From NCBI GenBank assembly GCA_944388755.1, contig CALXJY010000010.1, positions 1 to 47,659 on the forward strand: a stretch of 47,659 bases of DNA, written 5' to 3'. Every line of letters starts with the position of its first letter. Position 1 is the stretch's first letter. The position numbers and the translations under genes are program-made. The DNA is from an uncultured Clostridia bacterium. GTDB lineage: Bacteria; Bacillota; Clostridia; TANB77; CAG-508. The notes below the pieces were generated by a model. That model was not told where the DNA came from. It saw only the letters and a program-made list of their open reading frames with translations, and did not search any database. This document shows, piece by piece, positions 25,250-34,998 of the stretch.

Positions 25250-27838
25250 TTAAGTTTTTGCAAGTGTTTTTTGGGAATTTATGTTAATTTTTTTGCTAGA
25301 TTTATCAATTTTTTTCTGTAACTCCATAATTGGTATTGGTAAAATAGAAATTAATATTGTTATTATCCATTGTGTTATATTTAATTGTGATAATTTAAAT
25401 ATATCTGCTAAAGGTTCTATAATTACAACTATTGTTTGTATTATGACCCCTAGTATAAAACTTCCTATTAAATATTTATTTTCTAAAATTCCCATATTAA
25501 ATATTGATTCTTCACTTTTTATATTAAAGCTATGTATTAGTTCTAATAACCCTATAGTTATAAATGCCATTGTTCTTCCTATCTCTAGACCATAATATTT
25601 ATTTCCTATACTAAAACTTACTAATGTAAACATTCCAATCATTATGCCTTCGATTATTATTTTATTCCAAAGTCCATCTGCAAATATGCTTTTTTTGCTA
25701 TTTATTGGTTTTCTTTTCATTATGTCTTTTTCTGCCGGTTCTAGTCCAAGTGCTATTGCTGGCAAAGAATCTGTTACTAAATTTACCCATAATAATTGTA
25801 TTGCAAGAAGTGGTGATTTCATTCCTAAAACTAATCCCATAAATATTGTTACAATTTCTCCAATGTTTGTTGCTATTAAAAAATGTATTGCTTTTTTTAT
25901 ATTGTCATATATATTTCTGCCTTGTTTTACTGCTTCAACAATTGTTACAAAATTATCATCTGTTAATATCATATCAGATGCGTTTTTTGCAACATCTGTG
26001 CCATTTTTTCCCATTGCTATACCTATATCTGCATTTTTTAGTGCTGGACTATCATTTACTCCATCACCTGTCATAGCTACAACTGCACCGGTATGTTGCC
26101 ATGCCTTTACAATTCTTACCTTATGTTCAGGTGTTACTCTTGCAAATACAGAATATTCTTTTATATTTTTTTCTAGTTCTTTTTGTGGTATTTTATCCAA
26201 TTCTTGACCTGTAATAGCTTTATCCTTAATTGTTAAAATATTTAAGTCTCTTGCTATTGCTTTTGCAGTCTCTATGTGGTCTCCTGTTATCATTACTGTT
26301 TTTATTCCTGCTTTTTTGCATGTTTCTACTGCTTCTCTTACTCCTTCTCTCGGGGGATCTATCATTCCTATTAGACCTAAAAATTTTAGGTTATTTTCTA
26401 ATGTATCTGAATTAATTTTACTTGGTAATGTAGTTAATTCTTTATATGCTACTCCCATTACCCTTAGTGCTTTATTTGTCATTTCACTATTTTGTCTTTT
26501 ATACATGATTTTATCTTTATCTATGCATCTTTCTAATAATATATCAGGTGCTCCTTTTGTTATTACTATATATTTATTTCCTTTCTGATGTATTGTTGTC
26601 ATCATTTTTCTGTTAGAATTAAATGGTATTTCGTTTATTCTCGGCATTTGTTTTTCTATGTCTTTTTTATTTTTTCCCATTTCTAACGCTTTTTCTACTA
26701 TTGCCTTTTCTGTAGGTTCTCCAATTACTTTATTGTCTAAAATTTCACAATCTGTGCATAATGCTCCATATTGTATAGTTAAATCTTTGTTATTTGATTT
26801 TATTTCTGTTACTTTCATTTTATTTTGTGTTAATGTTCCTGTTTTGTCTGAACATATAACATTACTACTTCCAAGTGTTTCTACAGCTGGTAATTTTCTT
26901 ATTATACTATTTTTTTTGGCCATTTTAGTTACCCCTATTGATAACACTATTGTTACAATTGCAGGTAAGCCTTCTGGTATGGCTGCTACTGCTAATCCTA
27001 CTGATGTCATAAACATTTCTATAGGTTCTATTTTTTTAATTAATCCTATTAAAAATATAAGCATACATATTGCCAAACATACTATTCCAAGAATTTTTCC
27101 AACTTGACTTAGCTTTTTTTGTATTGGTGTTTCTGGTGCTTTATTTGTAATCATCATTTTAGCTATTTTTCCAACTGTTGTATTCATACCTGTTTCTGTT
27201 ACAACTGCTTTTGCATGTCCATTTACCACAATACTTGCCATAAATGCCATATTTTTCATATCACCTAATGCTGAATTTTTATTGCATAATATATTAGCAT
27301 TTTTTTCTGATGGTATATTTTCTCCTGTTAAGCTAGATTCTTCAACTTGAAAATTGTATGTTTCTAATAGTCTACAGTCTGCTGGTATATAGTTTCCTGT
27401 CTCTAGAATTATTATATCTCCTTTTACCAAATCTTCTGCATTTATTTCTGTTTTCTTACCATTTCTTATTACTTTTGCTTTTTGTGGTGTAAGCTTTTTT
27501 AAGGCTTCTATTGATTTTTCTGCTTTTTGTTCTTGTACCACTCCCATTATGGCATTTAGTATTACTATTAAAATTATTATGATTGAGTCTATATAATCAT
27601 TTTCTCCTTGAACTTTAGATACAATTGCTGATATTATAGATGCTATTATTAGAATTATTATCATAAAATCATTAAATTGTTTTATAAATTTTATAAAAAT
27701 GCTTTCTTTTTTGCTATCTTGTAATTTGTTTTTACCTTCCTCCTTTTGTAATTTCTTTACATCTTCTTCTTTTAATCCATTTTTTTCATTTGTATTTAAT
27801 TTGTGTAACACGTCTTCTTTTTTTAGTGTTTGCCACAT
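25250..27838 (-). CDS. Calcium-type P-type ATPase (P2A)
   Basis: This 862-residue cation pump is of the SERCA/PMCA-like bacterial type. Motifs in order are the actuator loop 'SSLTGENIPSEK' (about 165), the membrane calcium-site motif PEGLPAIV (about 290), the phosphorylation loop 'CSDKTGTLTQNKMKV' (about 329), the hinge 'MTGDGVNDSPALKNADIGIAMG' (about 600), and later membrane segments with 'LLWVNLVTDSLPAIALG'. These residues fit Ca2+ export driven by ATP. Other divalent cations are possible. The start has AGAGGG upstream. It is transcribed away from the ytaF-like gene, with only ~120 bases between them. Confidence 0.9.
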   Translation of the reverse strand: MWQTLKKEDVLHKLNTNEKNGLKEEDVKKLQKEEGKNKLQDSKKESIFIKFIKQFNDFMIIILIIASIISAIVSKVQGENDYIDSIIIILIVILNAIMGVVQEQKAEKSIEALKKLTPQKAKVIRNGKKTEINAEDLVKGDIIILETGNYIPADCRLLETYNFQVEESSLTGENIPSEKNANILCNKNSALGDMKNMAFMASIVVNGHAKAVVTETGMNTTVGKIAKMMITNKAPETPIQKKLSQVGKILGIVCLAICMLIFLIGLIKKIEPIEMFMTSVGLAVAAIPEGLPAIVTIVLSIGVTKMAKKNSIIRKLPAVETLGSSNVICSDKTGTLTQNKMKVTEIKSNNKDLTIQYGALCTDCEILDNKVIGEPTEKAIVEKALEMGKNKKDIEKQMPRINEIPFNSNRKMMTTIHQKGNKYIVITKGAPDILLERCIDKDKIMYKRQNSEMTNKALRVMGVAYKELTTLPSKINSDTLENNLKFLGLIGMIDPPREGVREAVETCKKAGIKTVMITGDHIETAKAIARDLNILTIKDKAITGQELDKIPQKELEKNIKEYSVFARVTPEHKVRIVKAWQHTGAVVAMTGDGVNDSPALKNADIGIAMGKNGTDVAKNASDMILTDDNFVTIVEAVKQGRNIYDNIKKAIHFLIATNIGEIVTIFMGLVLGMKSPLLAIQLLWVNLVTDSLPAIALGLEPAEKDIMKRKPINSKKSIFADGLWNKIIIEGIMIGMFTLVSFSIGNKYYGLEIGRTMAFITIGLLELIHSFNIKSEESIFNMGILENKYLIGSFILGVIIQTIVVIIEPLADIFKLSQLNITQWIITILISILPIPIMELQKKIDKSSKKININSQKTLAKT

Positions 27839-27960
27839 GTTTACCCTCTCCTTTGTTTTTCTTTTATTTCATTTTATGCTTGTCTATTTTTTTTATTACT
27901 TTATCATTAATCTTTTTTGAAACATATTATGTAATATATAACTTTTTTGGGGGGTTTACA

Positions 27961-28515
27961 ATGTTTATTAATTGCATAATGTTATCTATTTCTAGTAGTA
28001 TAGATGCTTTGGGTATTGGTGTTACTTATGGTTTAAAAAATACAAAAATATCTAGTATTAGTAAACTTATTTTGTTTATTATTTCTATTACTATTTCTTT
28101 TATTTCTGTTATTTTTGGGGATTTACTGTCTCTCTTATTTTCACAAGATTTTATAAATATTATTGGATCTAGTTTGTTATTTTTTATTGGTGTTTTTGTT
28201 ATTTTAAAAGGGGTTTTCTATGATTCTACTATAGATAATAAATATTTTGATTTTAATAATTCTAATTTGATTGATCCTAAAGAATCTGTTTTTCTTGGTT
28301 TAGCTCTTTCTTTAGATAGTTTTGGAATTGGATTTAGTATGAGTTTAATAAATACTAGTTCTATTCTTTTTCCTTTGCTTGCAAGTGTTTTTCAGTTTAT
28401 ATTTTTAAGTTTGGGTATTTGGGTTGGAAAGTATATTTCTAGATTTAGTAATATTCCTAATTATGTTTACTCTGTTATTTCGGGTCTATTGCTCATTTTC
28501 TTTGCTTTTATTTGA
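27961..28515 (+). CDS. ytaF: MntP/YtaF-family sporulation membrane protein
   Basis: This 184-residue protein has six predicted membrane segments in two halves. Each half begins with a related motif: 'SISSSIDALGIGVTYG' and 'ALSLDSFGIGFSMS'. This duplicated Asp-containing pattern is the signature of the MntP/YtaF superfamily. YtaF-type members are linked to sporulation in Bacillus, while MntP exports Mn2+. The short length and spore-forming context favour YtaF. I chose the ATG at 27961 because GGGGGG lies just upstream; open sequence further upstream lacks a ribosome-binding site. It stands alone. Bases 28516-28705 downstream hold the possible operator of the next gene. Confidence 0.75.
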   Translation: MFINCIMLSISSSIDALGIGVTYGLKNTKISSISKLILFIISITISFISVIFGDLLSLLFSQDFINIIGSSLLFFIGVFVILKGVFYDSTIDNKYFDFNNSNLIDPKESVFLGLALSLDSFGIGFSMSLINTSSILFPLLASVFQFIFLSLGIWVGKYISRFSNIPNYVYSVISGLLLIFFAFI

Positions 28516-28630
28516 CACTTGTAATAATAATTAAAATATTGTATAATTTTTTAAACACTCACATTCAATGTAACCCTATAGATTTATTTGGTGTTTCTTT
28601 TTTGTTATTGTAAGTGATATTTTCTCATTT

Positions 28631-28661
28631 TAACTTTATTGAATTTTAACCCATAAAGTTA
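28631..28661. promoter_or_regulatory. Inverted repeat upstream of XRE regulator
   Basis: TAACTTTAT (28631-28639) and ATAAAGTTA (28653-28661) form perfect 9-base arms 13 bases apart, 44 bases before the ATG of the XRE-family gene. It may be an operator for autoregulation. No T-run follows it, so a terminator for the ytaF-like gene is less likely. Confidence 0.45.
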
Positions 28662-28705
28662 GAAAATAACTTATATAATAAACTTTTGTGAAAGGATGTA
28701 TCTTC

Positions 28706-28981
28706 ATGAATGATATCGATTCAACAGATTTATTTAGAGTGATTGGTAAGAACGTAAAATATTATCGCAAATTATATAATTTAAAAAATGGGAAAATGAC
28801 ACAAGAAAATCTAGCAGAAATTGTAGATGTTTCTACTGCTTTAATTGGCAACCTAGAGAGTGACAAAATTGAACAGGGTGTTAGTGTTTTTACATTATGG
28901 AAGATTAGCAAGGCATTAAATGTTCCTATTGATAAACTTTTTGATGATTCTGATTTTAATGATAGAAATTTAGAAGCTTAA
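28706..28981 (+). CDS. XRE-family transcriptional regulator
   Basis: This 91-residue DNA-binding protein consists of one Cro/CI-type helix-turn-helix domain: 'GKNVKYYRKLYNL ... MTQENLAEIVDVSTALIGNLE' followed by 'ISKALNVPIDKLFDDS'. It is a stand-alone regulator with no ligand domain. The ATG at 28706 has GAAAGG upstream. An ATG 18 bases earlier overlaps that site. A symmetric site lies in its upstream region. Its targets are unknown. Confidence 0.88.
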   Translation: MNDIDSTDLFRVIGKNVKYYRKLYNLKNGKMTQENLAEIVDVSTALIGNLESDKIEQGVSVFTLWKISKALNVPIDKLFDDSDFNDRNLEA

Positions 28982-28991
28982 TTTTTTTATT

Positions 28992-29024
28992 AACAGGCTA
29001 GAATAATTTTATTTCTAGCCTGTT
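28992..29024. terminator. Bidirectional terminator between XRE gene and smc
   Basis: AACAGGCTAGAA and TTCTAGCCTGTT form a perfect 12-bp stem with a 9-base loop. It is followed by TTTTT on the plus strand and by TTAATAAAAAAA on the minus strand. The TAG stop of smc lies inside the stem, so the converging genes share one compact terminator. Confidence 0.85.
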
Positions 29025-32000
29025 TTTAATTTCATTGAAAGCAATTTAGAAATTCCGTTTTCTTCCATTGTTACTCCATATACGCTATCTGCTGCTTCCA
29101 TTGTTCCTTTTCTATGTGTAATTACTAGAAATTGTGTATCTTTTGCAAATTTTTTTAGGTATTCAGCATATCTATATACATTAACATCATCAAGTGCTGC
29201 TTCTATTTCATCTAAAACGCAAAATGGTGCTGGATTTATTTTTAGTATTGCAAATAGTAGTGCTATTGCTGTTAGTGCTTTTTCTCCACCTGATAATAAT
29301 AACATATTTTGTAGTTTTTTCCCTGGTGGTTGTGCTATTATTTCTATTCCACATTCTAATATATTTTTTTCATCTTCTAATCTAACTTCTGCCTTACCAC
29401 CACCAAATAGTTCTGAAAATACATCGCCAAAGTTTTTATTTATTTCTCTGAATTTTTCTTTAAATTGTTCTTTCATAAGTTGTGTCATATCTGTTACTAT
29501 TTTTCTTAGTTTTGCCATTGTACTTTCTAAATCTAGGCGTTGCTCACTCATAAAGTCATATCTTTCCTTAAGATTTTTATACTCTTCTATTGAATTAATA
29601 TTTATACTTCCCATTTCTTTTATTTGTGTTCTTAATTCATTTACTTTTCTTTTTGTGTTTTGTATATTTTCTGGCTTTTTATAATCTTGTACTGTATTTG
29701 GTGTTAATTCATATTCTTCCCATAGTTTATTTATTATGTTTTCTATTTCTTCTTCTATTTTGTTTTTCTTAACTTCTAGTTTTACTAACTGTGATTTTAG
29801 TTCTTCTATTATATTGAATTTTTCTGTTATTTGTGTTTCTTGATAATTTAGTTTTTCATTTTTATCTTTTCTTTCTTGTTTTAATTCTTCTATTTTGCTA
29901 CTACTGTTTTTTACTTCTTCTTTGATTTCTTCTATTTTTTCTAATATTTCTTTAATTGAATTTTCTAGATTTTTGTTTTCTTCATTAATTTCTTGTATCT
30001 GCTCTTTTTTATTGCTTATTGTATTTTTATTTGATTCTATTTCTTGTTTTATTCTTTCTTTTATTTCTTCTATTGAACTTTCACTTTCATCAAATGATGA
30101 TACAGATATTTTTAGATTTGTTATATCTTCATTTAAATCATCTATATATTTTTGATTGTCTTTATTTAAATCTGCATATTCTGTAATTATTTGTGTTAGT
30201 TCTTCAGTGTGGTTGTTTAATATTGTTATTTCTTTTTGTATTTCTTCTTTTTGGTTTATTGCCTCTTTTTTTAGACTTTCTAAATTTTGATTTTCATCTT
30301 CTAATTTTTGCAATCTGTTTGTTAGTTTTTGCATTTCTTCTTCTAAAGATAATATTCTTTGCTTTCCAGTGGCATAGTTTATTTCACTTTCTTGTAATTC
30401 TTTTTCCATTTTTTCAGATATTTCTAATATTCCTGCCATTGAGCTTTGATATTTTTGCATTTCCTTTTCTAAGTTTTGTATTTTAGTTTCTATTTTTTGA
30501 ATTTCTTTGCCTAGTCTTTCTATCTCTTTGCTTCTTCCTAATATGTTTACTGTTTTTTTCATTACTGATCCACCTGTAATTGCTCCTGATGGATTTATTA
30601 AATCTCCGTCTTTTGTTACTATTCTAAAAGTGTATGAGTTTTGTTTTGCGACCTTTATTGCTGTATCCATATTATCTACAATTACTGTTCTTCCAAGTAA
30701 ATTTAGAATTATTTGTTCATATTTTTTGTTATATTTTACTAAGTCTGATGCTATTCCTATTATCCCATTTTCATTTCCTTTAATTTTGTCAATCTTTTTT
30801 CCTTTTACTGATGAGATTGGTAAAAAAGATGCTCGTCCTGCATTATTTTTTCTTAGATATTCTACTAGTTTTTTTGCTTCTTGTTCAGTGTTTGTTACTA
30901 TATTTTGTAAACTTAATCCTAAACACATTTCTACAGCTGTTTCTAATTCTTGTGGAACTTCTATTAAATTTGCAAGTACTCCTTCTACTCCTTTTTTTAA
31001 TTCTTGATTTACTTCACATTGTTTTAGTAATGTTTTTACACTTTTAGTATAACCTTCTTTTTCTTTTTCTGTCTCTATTAAGAAGTTTCTTCTTGATTGT
31101 TTAATTCTTAATTCATTTGATAAATTATTAATTTCTGTTTGATATATTTTGTTTTTTTGGTTTGATTCTTTTTTTTGTTTTGAAATGTTTTCTATTTCTT
31201 TTAGTATATTATTTCTTTTTGTTTCTATTTCGTAGAATTCTTTAGATACTTCTTCTTTATGCATTTGTGCTTTATCTAATTCTGATATTGTTGTTTGCTT
31301 TTCTTGTTTTATTTGTTTTTGCCTTTTTTCATAGTTTTCGTAATTAAGTTGTTGTTCTTGTATTTTTGATTGTTTTTCATATTTTGTATCTGTATTTTGT
31401 TCTACTTGTCTCTTGTATTTTTCAATCTCAAGTTCTTTTGCTGATAGATTTTTTGTTAGTTTTTCTAGTTCTTCTTGTTTTTCGTTTAGTTCTTTTATAA
31501 ATTTTTCTTTATTTTTTTGTAGGTTTTCTCTTTTTTCTTCTTTTTGATTTTGTTCTTCTTCTAATTCTTCTAATCTTTGTAATTTTTCGTTAATTTCTTC
31601 TGAAAATCTAGTTTGGTTTTGTTTATTGTTTGCTATTCTTGTTTGTGATACACTTATATTTGAATTTAACATTTCTATTTCTTTTTGACTTTCAAATCCT
31701 ATATTTGATATTTTTTCTATTTTTGTTGTAATTTCATCTATATTACTTTTTAGTTCTTCTTTTGCATTTTTTATTCTTTCTAATTTAGTTTCTTCAGTTT
31801 CAAATTGCTCTTTTGTTATTGTTTCATCTTCTTGAAGTTTTTCTAATTCTTCTTTGTTTTGTTTTATATTATGTAAAAATAATCCAACTTCTATATTTTT
31901 TAACTCATCTCTTATATTTAGGTAATTTTTTGCTTTTTCAGATTGTATTTTTAATGGTTCTAAATTTCCTTCTATTTCTGATAGTATATCATTTATTCGT

Positions 32001-32566
32001 AATAAATTTAGTTTTGTATGTTCTAGTTTTTTTTCTGATTCTTGTTTACGTATTCTATATTTTACAATTCCTGCTGCTTCGTCAAATATATGTCTTCTGT
32101 CTTCTGATTTATTACTTAATATTTCGTCTATTTTTCCTTGTCCTACTATAGAATAGCCATCTTTTCCTATTCCTGTGTCCATAAATAATTCTAATACATC
32201 TTTTAGTCTACATGGTACTTTGTTTATATAATATCCTGTTTCTCCGCTTCGGTATAGCTTTCTTGTTATAGTAACTTCTGTGTATTCAATTGGTAATGCT
32301 TTGTCTGAATTATCAAATATAAGTGAACTTTCTGCAAATCCTAGTGATTTTCTATTTTGTGTTCCTGCAAATATTATGTCTAATGATTTTGAGCCTCTTA
32401 ATGATTTTATACTTTGTTCTCCTAATACCCATCTTATTGCATCTGATATATTACTTTTACCTGATCCATTTGGTCCTATTACTGTTGTTATACCTTGTTT
32501 TAATTCTATTACTGTTTTGTCTGCAAATGATTTAAATCCTTGCATTTCTATTCTTTTTAAATACAT
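29015..32566 (-). CDS. smc: Chromosome condensation protein SMC
   Basis: SMC is the ATPase core of the ScpAB-SMC condensin that organises and segregates the chromosome. The 1183-residue length is normal. The N-terminal head has Walker A 'GPNGSGKSNISDAIRWVLGEQ'. Two long coiled-coil arms flank a hinge (about 510-650, with 'GRASFLPIS' and 'INPSGAITGGS'). The C-terminal head has the signature 'LLSGGEKALTAIALLFAI' and Walker B 'PFCVLDEIEAALDD'. The ribosome-binding site is AAGGTGA. Unlike in many Firmicutes, neither rnc nor ftsY is adjacent. Confidence 0.98.
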   Translation of the reverse strand: MYLKRIEMQGFKSFADKTVIELKQGITTVIGPNGSGKSNISDAIRWVLGEQSIKSLRGSKSLDIIFAGTQNRKSLGFAESSLIFDNSDKALPIEYTEVTITRKLYRSGETGYYINKVPCRLKDVLELFMDTGIGKDGYSIVGQGKIDEILSNKSEDRRHIFDEAAGIVKYRIRKQESEKKLEHTKLNLLRINDILSEIEGNLEPLKIQSEKAKNYLNIRDELKNIEVGLFLHNIKQNKEELEKLQEDETITKEQFETEETKLERIKNAKEELKSNIDEITTKIEKISNIGFESQKEIEMLNSNISVSQTRIANNKQNQTRFSEEINEKLQRLEELEEEQNQKEEKRENLQKNKEKFIKELNEKQEELEKLTKNLSAKELEIEKYKRQVEQNTDTKYEKQSKIQEQQLNYENYEKRQKQIKQEKQTTISELDKAQMHKEEVSKEFYEIETKRNNILKEIENISKQKKESNQKNKIYQTEINNLSNELRIKQSRRNFLIETEKEKEGYTKSVKTLLKQCEVNQELKKGVEGVLANLIEVPQELETAVEMCLGLSLQNIVTNTEQEAKKLVEYLRKNNAGRASFLPISSVKGKKIDKIKGNENGIIGIASDLVKYNKKYEQIILNLLGRTVIVDNMDTAIKVAKQNSYTFRIVTKDGDLINPSGAITGGSVMKKTVNILGRSKEIERLGKEIQKIETKIQNLEKEMQKYQSSMAGILEISEKMEKELQESEINYATGKQRILSLEEEMQKLTNRLQKLEDENQNLESLKKEAINQKEEIQKEITILNNHTEELTQIITEYADLNKDNQKYIDDLNEDITNLKISVSSFDESESSIEEIKERIKQEIESNKNTISNKKEQIQEINEENKNLENSIKEILEKIEEIKEEVKNSSSKIEELKQERKDKNEKLNYQETQITEKFNIIEELKSQLVKLEVKKNKIEEEIENIINKLWEEYELTPNTVQDYKKPENIQNTKRKVNELRTQIKEMGSININSIEEYKNLKERYDFMSEQRLDLESTMAKLRKIVTDMTQLMKEQFKEKFREINKNFGDVFSELFGGGKAEVRLEDEKNILECGIEIIAQPPGKKLQNMLLLSGGEKALTAIALLFAILKINPAPFCVLDEIEAALDDVNVYRYAEYLKKFAKDTQFLVITHRKGTMEAADSVYGVTMEENGISKLLSMKLKTG

Positions 32567-32644
32567 TTTTAATCACCTTTATTTTTTTCTTGTGTTTAGT
32601 TTATAATATTTTTTCTTTTTTGTAAAGATGGCTATCTTATAACT

Positions 32645-32977
32645 TTAACTTTTACTCTCACTTATTACTAATTCTGCAACTTTATATATAAACTTTTGTT
32701 GCTTTGGTGTGCATTTATCTAATATCTTTTTAAATTCTTCATCTAAATAGTCTTCTGTGTTTTCGTTTGTTCCATTTAAGAAATACCCTGCTGGAACTTT
32801 TAATATTTCTGCAATTTGTACCATTCTTTTTAGGTTTATATGTGTTCTTCCTGTCTCTAGTCTGTTATAAAATGCTACAGAGGTATCTAATTTTTCGGCT
32901 ATTTCTTCTTGTGTTAGTTTGTTTCGTACTCTTTCTTGCTTCATTCTTTTTCCAATTATTTCATAATCAGGTGTCAT
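32645..32977 (-). CDS. XRE-family transcriptional regulator
   Basis: This ~110-residue protein has an N-terminal Cro/CI helix-turn-helix: 'GKRMKQERVRNKLTQEEIAEKLDTSVAFYNRLETGRTHINL'. A C-terminal ~40-residue tail (KKILDKCTPKQQKFIYKVAELVI) probably serves in dimerisation. Length and layout resemble SinR-like or phage-type repressors. The ATG at 32977 is set by GGAGGAG six bases upstream. The gene lies alone, transcribed toward smc. Targets are unknown. Confidence 0.87.
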   Translation of the reverse strand: MTPDYEIIGKRMKQERVRNKLTQEEIAEKLDTSVAFYNRLETGRTHINLKRMVQIAEILKVPAGYFLNGTNENTEDYLDEEFKKILDKCTPKQQKFIYKVAELVISESKS

Positions 32978-33102
32978 ATTTATCTCCTCCCATCTTTTTG
33001 TAAATATAACACTATAAGTTGTAGTTGTCAATAGTTTTTCTTAATTTATTTGTAAATATTTATTTTTTAAATCTATATATTTATTTAATAATAGTATAGT
33101 TT

Positions 33103-33129
33103 AAAAATCGGCTGTATCCAGCCATTTTT
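33103..33129. terminator. Terminator after Rpn/YhgA-like gene
   Basis: A short hairpin (AAAAAT-C-GGCTG, loop TATC, CAGCC-ATTTTT) lies 55 bases past the stop of the gene at 33185. Flanking A- and T-runs allow it to act in both directions. Confidence 0.7.
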
Positions 33130-33184
33130 CTCTATTTTTTCGTTTTTGTCTTTTTTACTTATATAGTTATTTTAGATTTCCTGA

Positions 33185-33688
33185 TTAAATTTTTTTTATT
33201 TTATTTATGTCTATTATATTATAAGCTAAATTCGTCCTATTTTCTTCAAAACTTGTATATCTAATTTTATTTTTTCTATTTATATTCCATTTTTCTTTTC
33301 CAGTGTATATCACTATAGGTATAATTATTGGCGTTTTTTTGTAATTTTTATTTTCTTTTTTCCATTTTTCTATAAAATTTATACATTCTGTTAATATTAT
33401 ATATGAGATATTGTAATTTGGTTTTTGTTGGATTTTTACTAAGAAATAAATTTGTTTTTTTTTGATTTTTAAAATTTTGTTTTCTTTTTTATCATAGATT
33501 TTTAATTTTTTTATATTTAAATTTTTTATCTTAAAGAATTTATTTATTATATTTATTATCTCTTCTTTCGTATATTGTATTTTTTCTTGTTTTTCTATAG
33601 ATTTAATTTTATTTTGGCTATTTATTACCTTTCTTATTTTTGAACTGGAAATGTAGTCTAAATAGTCATTGTATGTAAAGATTACCAA
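33185..33688 (-). CDS. Rpn/YhgA-like PD-(D/E)XK family protein, small
   Basis: This 167-residue protein is very rich in Lys, Ile and Asn. The central part 'YFLVKIQQKPNYNISYIILTECINFIEKW' followed by 'TPIIIPIVIYTGKEKWN' resembles the Rpn/YhgA family (PF04754), where 'IEHQS ... VPLVLYHGEKPW' is typical. Those proteins carry a PD-(D/E)XK nuclease fold and promote recombination. Here the usual Glu before Gln is replaced by Lys (VKIQQ), so the nuclease site may be altered. The start codon is TTG at 33688, six bases after AGGAGG. The assignment rests on a local pattern. Confidence 0.5.
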   Translation of the reverse strand: MVIFTYNDYLDYISSSKIRKVINSQNKIKSIEKQEKIQYTKEEIINIINKFFKIKNLNIKKLKIYDKKENKILKIKKKQIYFLVKIQQKPNYNISYIILTECINFIEKWKKENKNYKKTPIIIPIVIYTGKEKWNINRKNKIRYTSFEENRTNLAYNIIDINKIKKI

Positions 33689-33817
33689 TGTTTTCCTCCT
33701 ACATTTTTTGATTTAAATTTTTAGATTTATTTAATTTTGTTTTATGAAAAAAAATTTAAATTGATTTAACATTTTTTATATTAACATAAATTTAACTTAT
33801 TTTCAACACATTAGACA

Positions 33818-33842
33818 AAACATGTCAGATTTCGACATGTTT
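33818..33842 (-). terminator. Terminator of the substrate-binding protein gene
   Basis: AAACATGTC and GACATGTTT form a 9-bp stem with a 7-base loop, followed by TTGTC on the minus strand, 16 bases past the stop codon at 33859. The T-run is short, so termination may be partial. Confidence 0.5.
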
Positions 33843-33858
33843 CTCTTTTTTGTGGAAA

Positions 33859-34869
33859 TTAAAAATTTTCACTATATTTATTATTTACTATTTTATCATA
33901 TGGAGCTTTTGTATCTAACTCTCCTGCCATTGTCATAACTTCTTGTAGTCTATCAAAACTTTCCTGTTTTAATACAGGTGTTTCATTCCATGCATCTATG
34001 TCTTTGTAGCTTTGTACTGCTTGCGTTATTAGTTCTTCTTCTGTTCCTGGGAAAAAGCTAATTATTGCTTTTGATATCTCTTCTGCTGAATGCTCTTTTA
34101 CCCATTTTTCTCCTTTGTATATTGCTTTAGTAAATTTTTGTATTGTTTCTTCATTTTGATTTATAAAACTTTTCTTTGCAAAATATGCTGTATATGGTAT
34201 TTCTCCAGCTTCTTCTCCTACTGATGCTACAACATATCCTTTATTTTCTTGTTCTGTTAATGATGCTGTTGGTTCAAATAATGTTACATATTCTGCTTCT
34301 CCACTTGCAAATGCTCCTGCCATTAAATCAAATTTAATACTGTCATCTAATGTTACATCTGTTTGTGGATTTATTCCATTTTTCTTTAGTACATATTCTA
34401 ATGTCATATATGGCACTCCACCTTTTCTTCCAGGTATTACTGTTGTTCCTTTTAAATCTTGCCAACTAAAATTTTCTGTATTTGTTTTAGATACTAGGAA
34501 TGATCCATCCCTCTTGGTCATTTGTGCAAATACTTGACAGTAATCTTCTTTTCCTTCATTATATACATATATTGATGCTTCAGGTCCTGCAAAACCTATA
34601 TCTGCCTGATTGCTAAGTACTGCTGTCATTACAGTATCTGCTCCTCCTCCTGTTGTTAATTCTATGTTTATTCCTTCTTCTGTAAAGAATCCCTTATTTA
34701 TTGCTACATATTGTGGAGCATAAAATACTGAACGAGTTACTTCATTTACTTTTATGTTTTTTAAGTTTTGTGTATCGGTTTGAGTTTTATTTTTTACTAC
34801 TGTAATTGTTATTGCTATAGCTAGCATTATTAGTATTATTAAGATATACATTATTGTTCTTTTTTTCAT
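33859..34869 (-). CDS. ABC importer substrate-binding protein (SsuA/ThiY-like)
   Basis: This 336-residue extracytoplasmic binding protein belongs to the NMT1/THI5/SsuA group, which delivers thiamine precursors, sulfonates, nitrate or similar small molecules. The N-terminal membrane segment (about 7-26) lacks a lipobox Cys, so it appears to be anchored by an uncleaved helix. 'YAPQYVAINKGFFTEEGINIELTTGGGAD' and 'ADIGFAGPEASIYVYNEG' are the family's hallmark segments. It is transcribed away from the ATPase and permease genes at 34999-36575, which complete the importer. The 129 bases between them hold both ribosome-binding sites but no riboswitch that I can recognise. The substrate cannot be named. 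Confidence 0.85.
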   Translation of the reverse strand: MKKRTIMYILIILIMLAIAITITVVKNKTQTDTQNLKNIKVNEVTRSVFYAPQYVAINKGFFTEEGINIELTTGGGADTVMTAVLSNQADIGFAGPEASIYVYNEGKEDYCQVFAQMTKRDGSFLVSKTNTENFSWQDLKGTTVIPGRKGGVPYMTLEYVLKKNGINPQTDVTLDDSIKFDLMAGAFASGEAEYVTLFEPTASLTEQENKGYVVASVGEEAGEIPYTAYFAKKSFINQNEETIQKFTKAIYKGEKWVKEHSAEEISKAIISFFPGTEEELITQAVQSYKDIDAWNETPVLKQESFDRLQEVMTMAGELDTKAPYDKIVNNKYSENF

Positions 34870-34998
34870 ATTGCACCTCCTGATATATTTTATGTAAATT
34901 TTTTATTTTTGTTCGTGTATCAAATTCATCTAATTTTATATCACTTGTTTTATTTACTAAACATAATATATATAAATAATTCTAAAAAGGAGGAGCTT

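Noticed and set aside
33818..33842. 0A box (TGTCGAA) for Spo0A
   Set aside because: The match lies in the loop and arm of a terminator hairpin after the substrate-binding protein gene, not near a promoter. It is probably chance.
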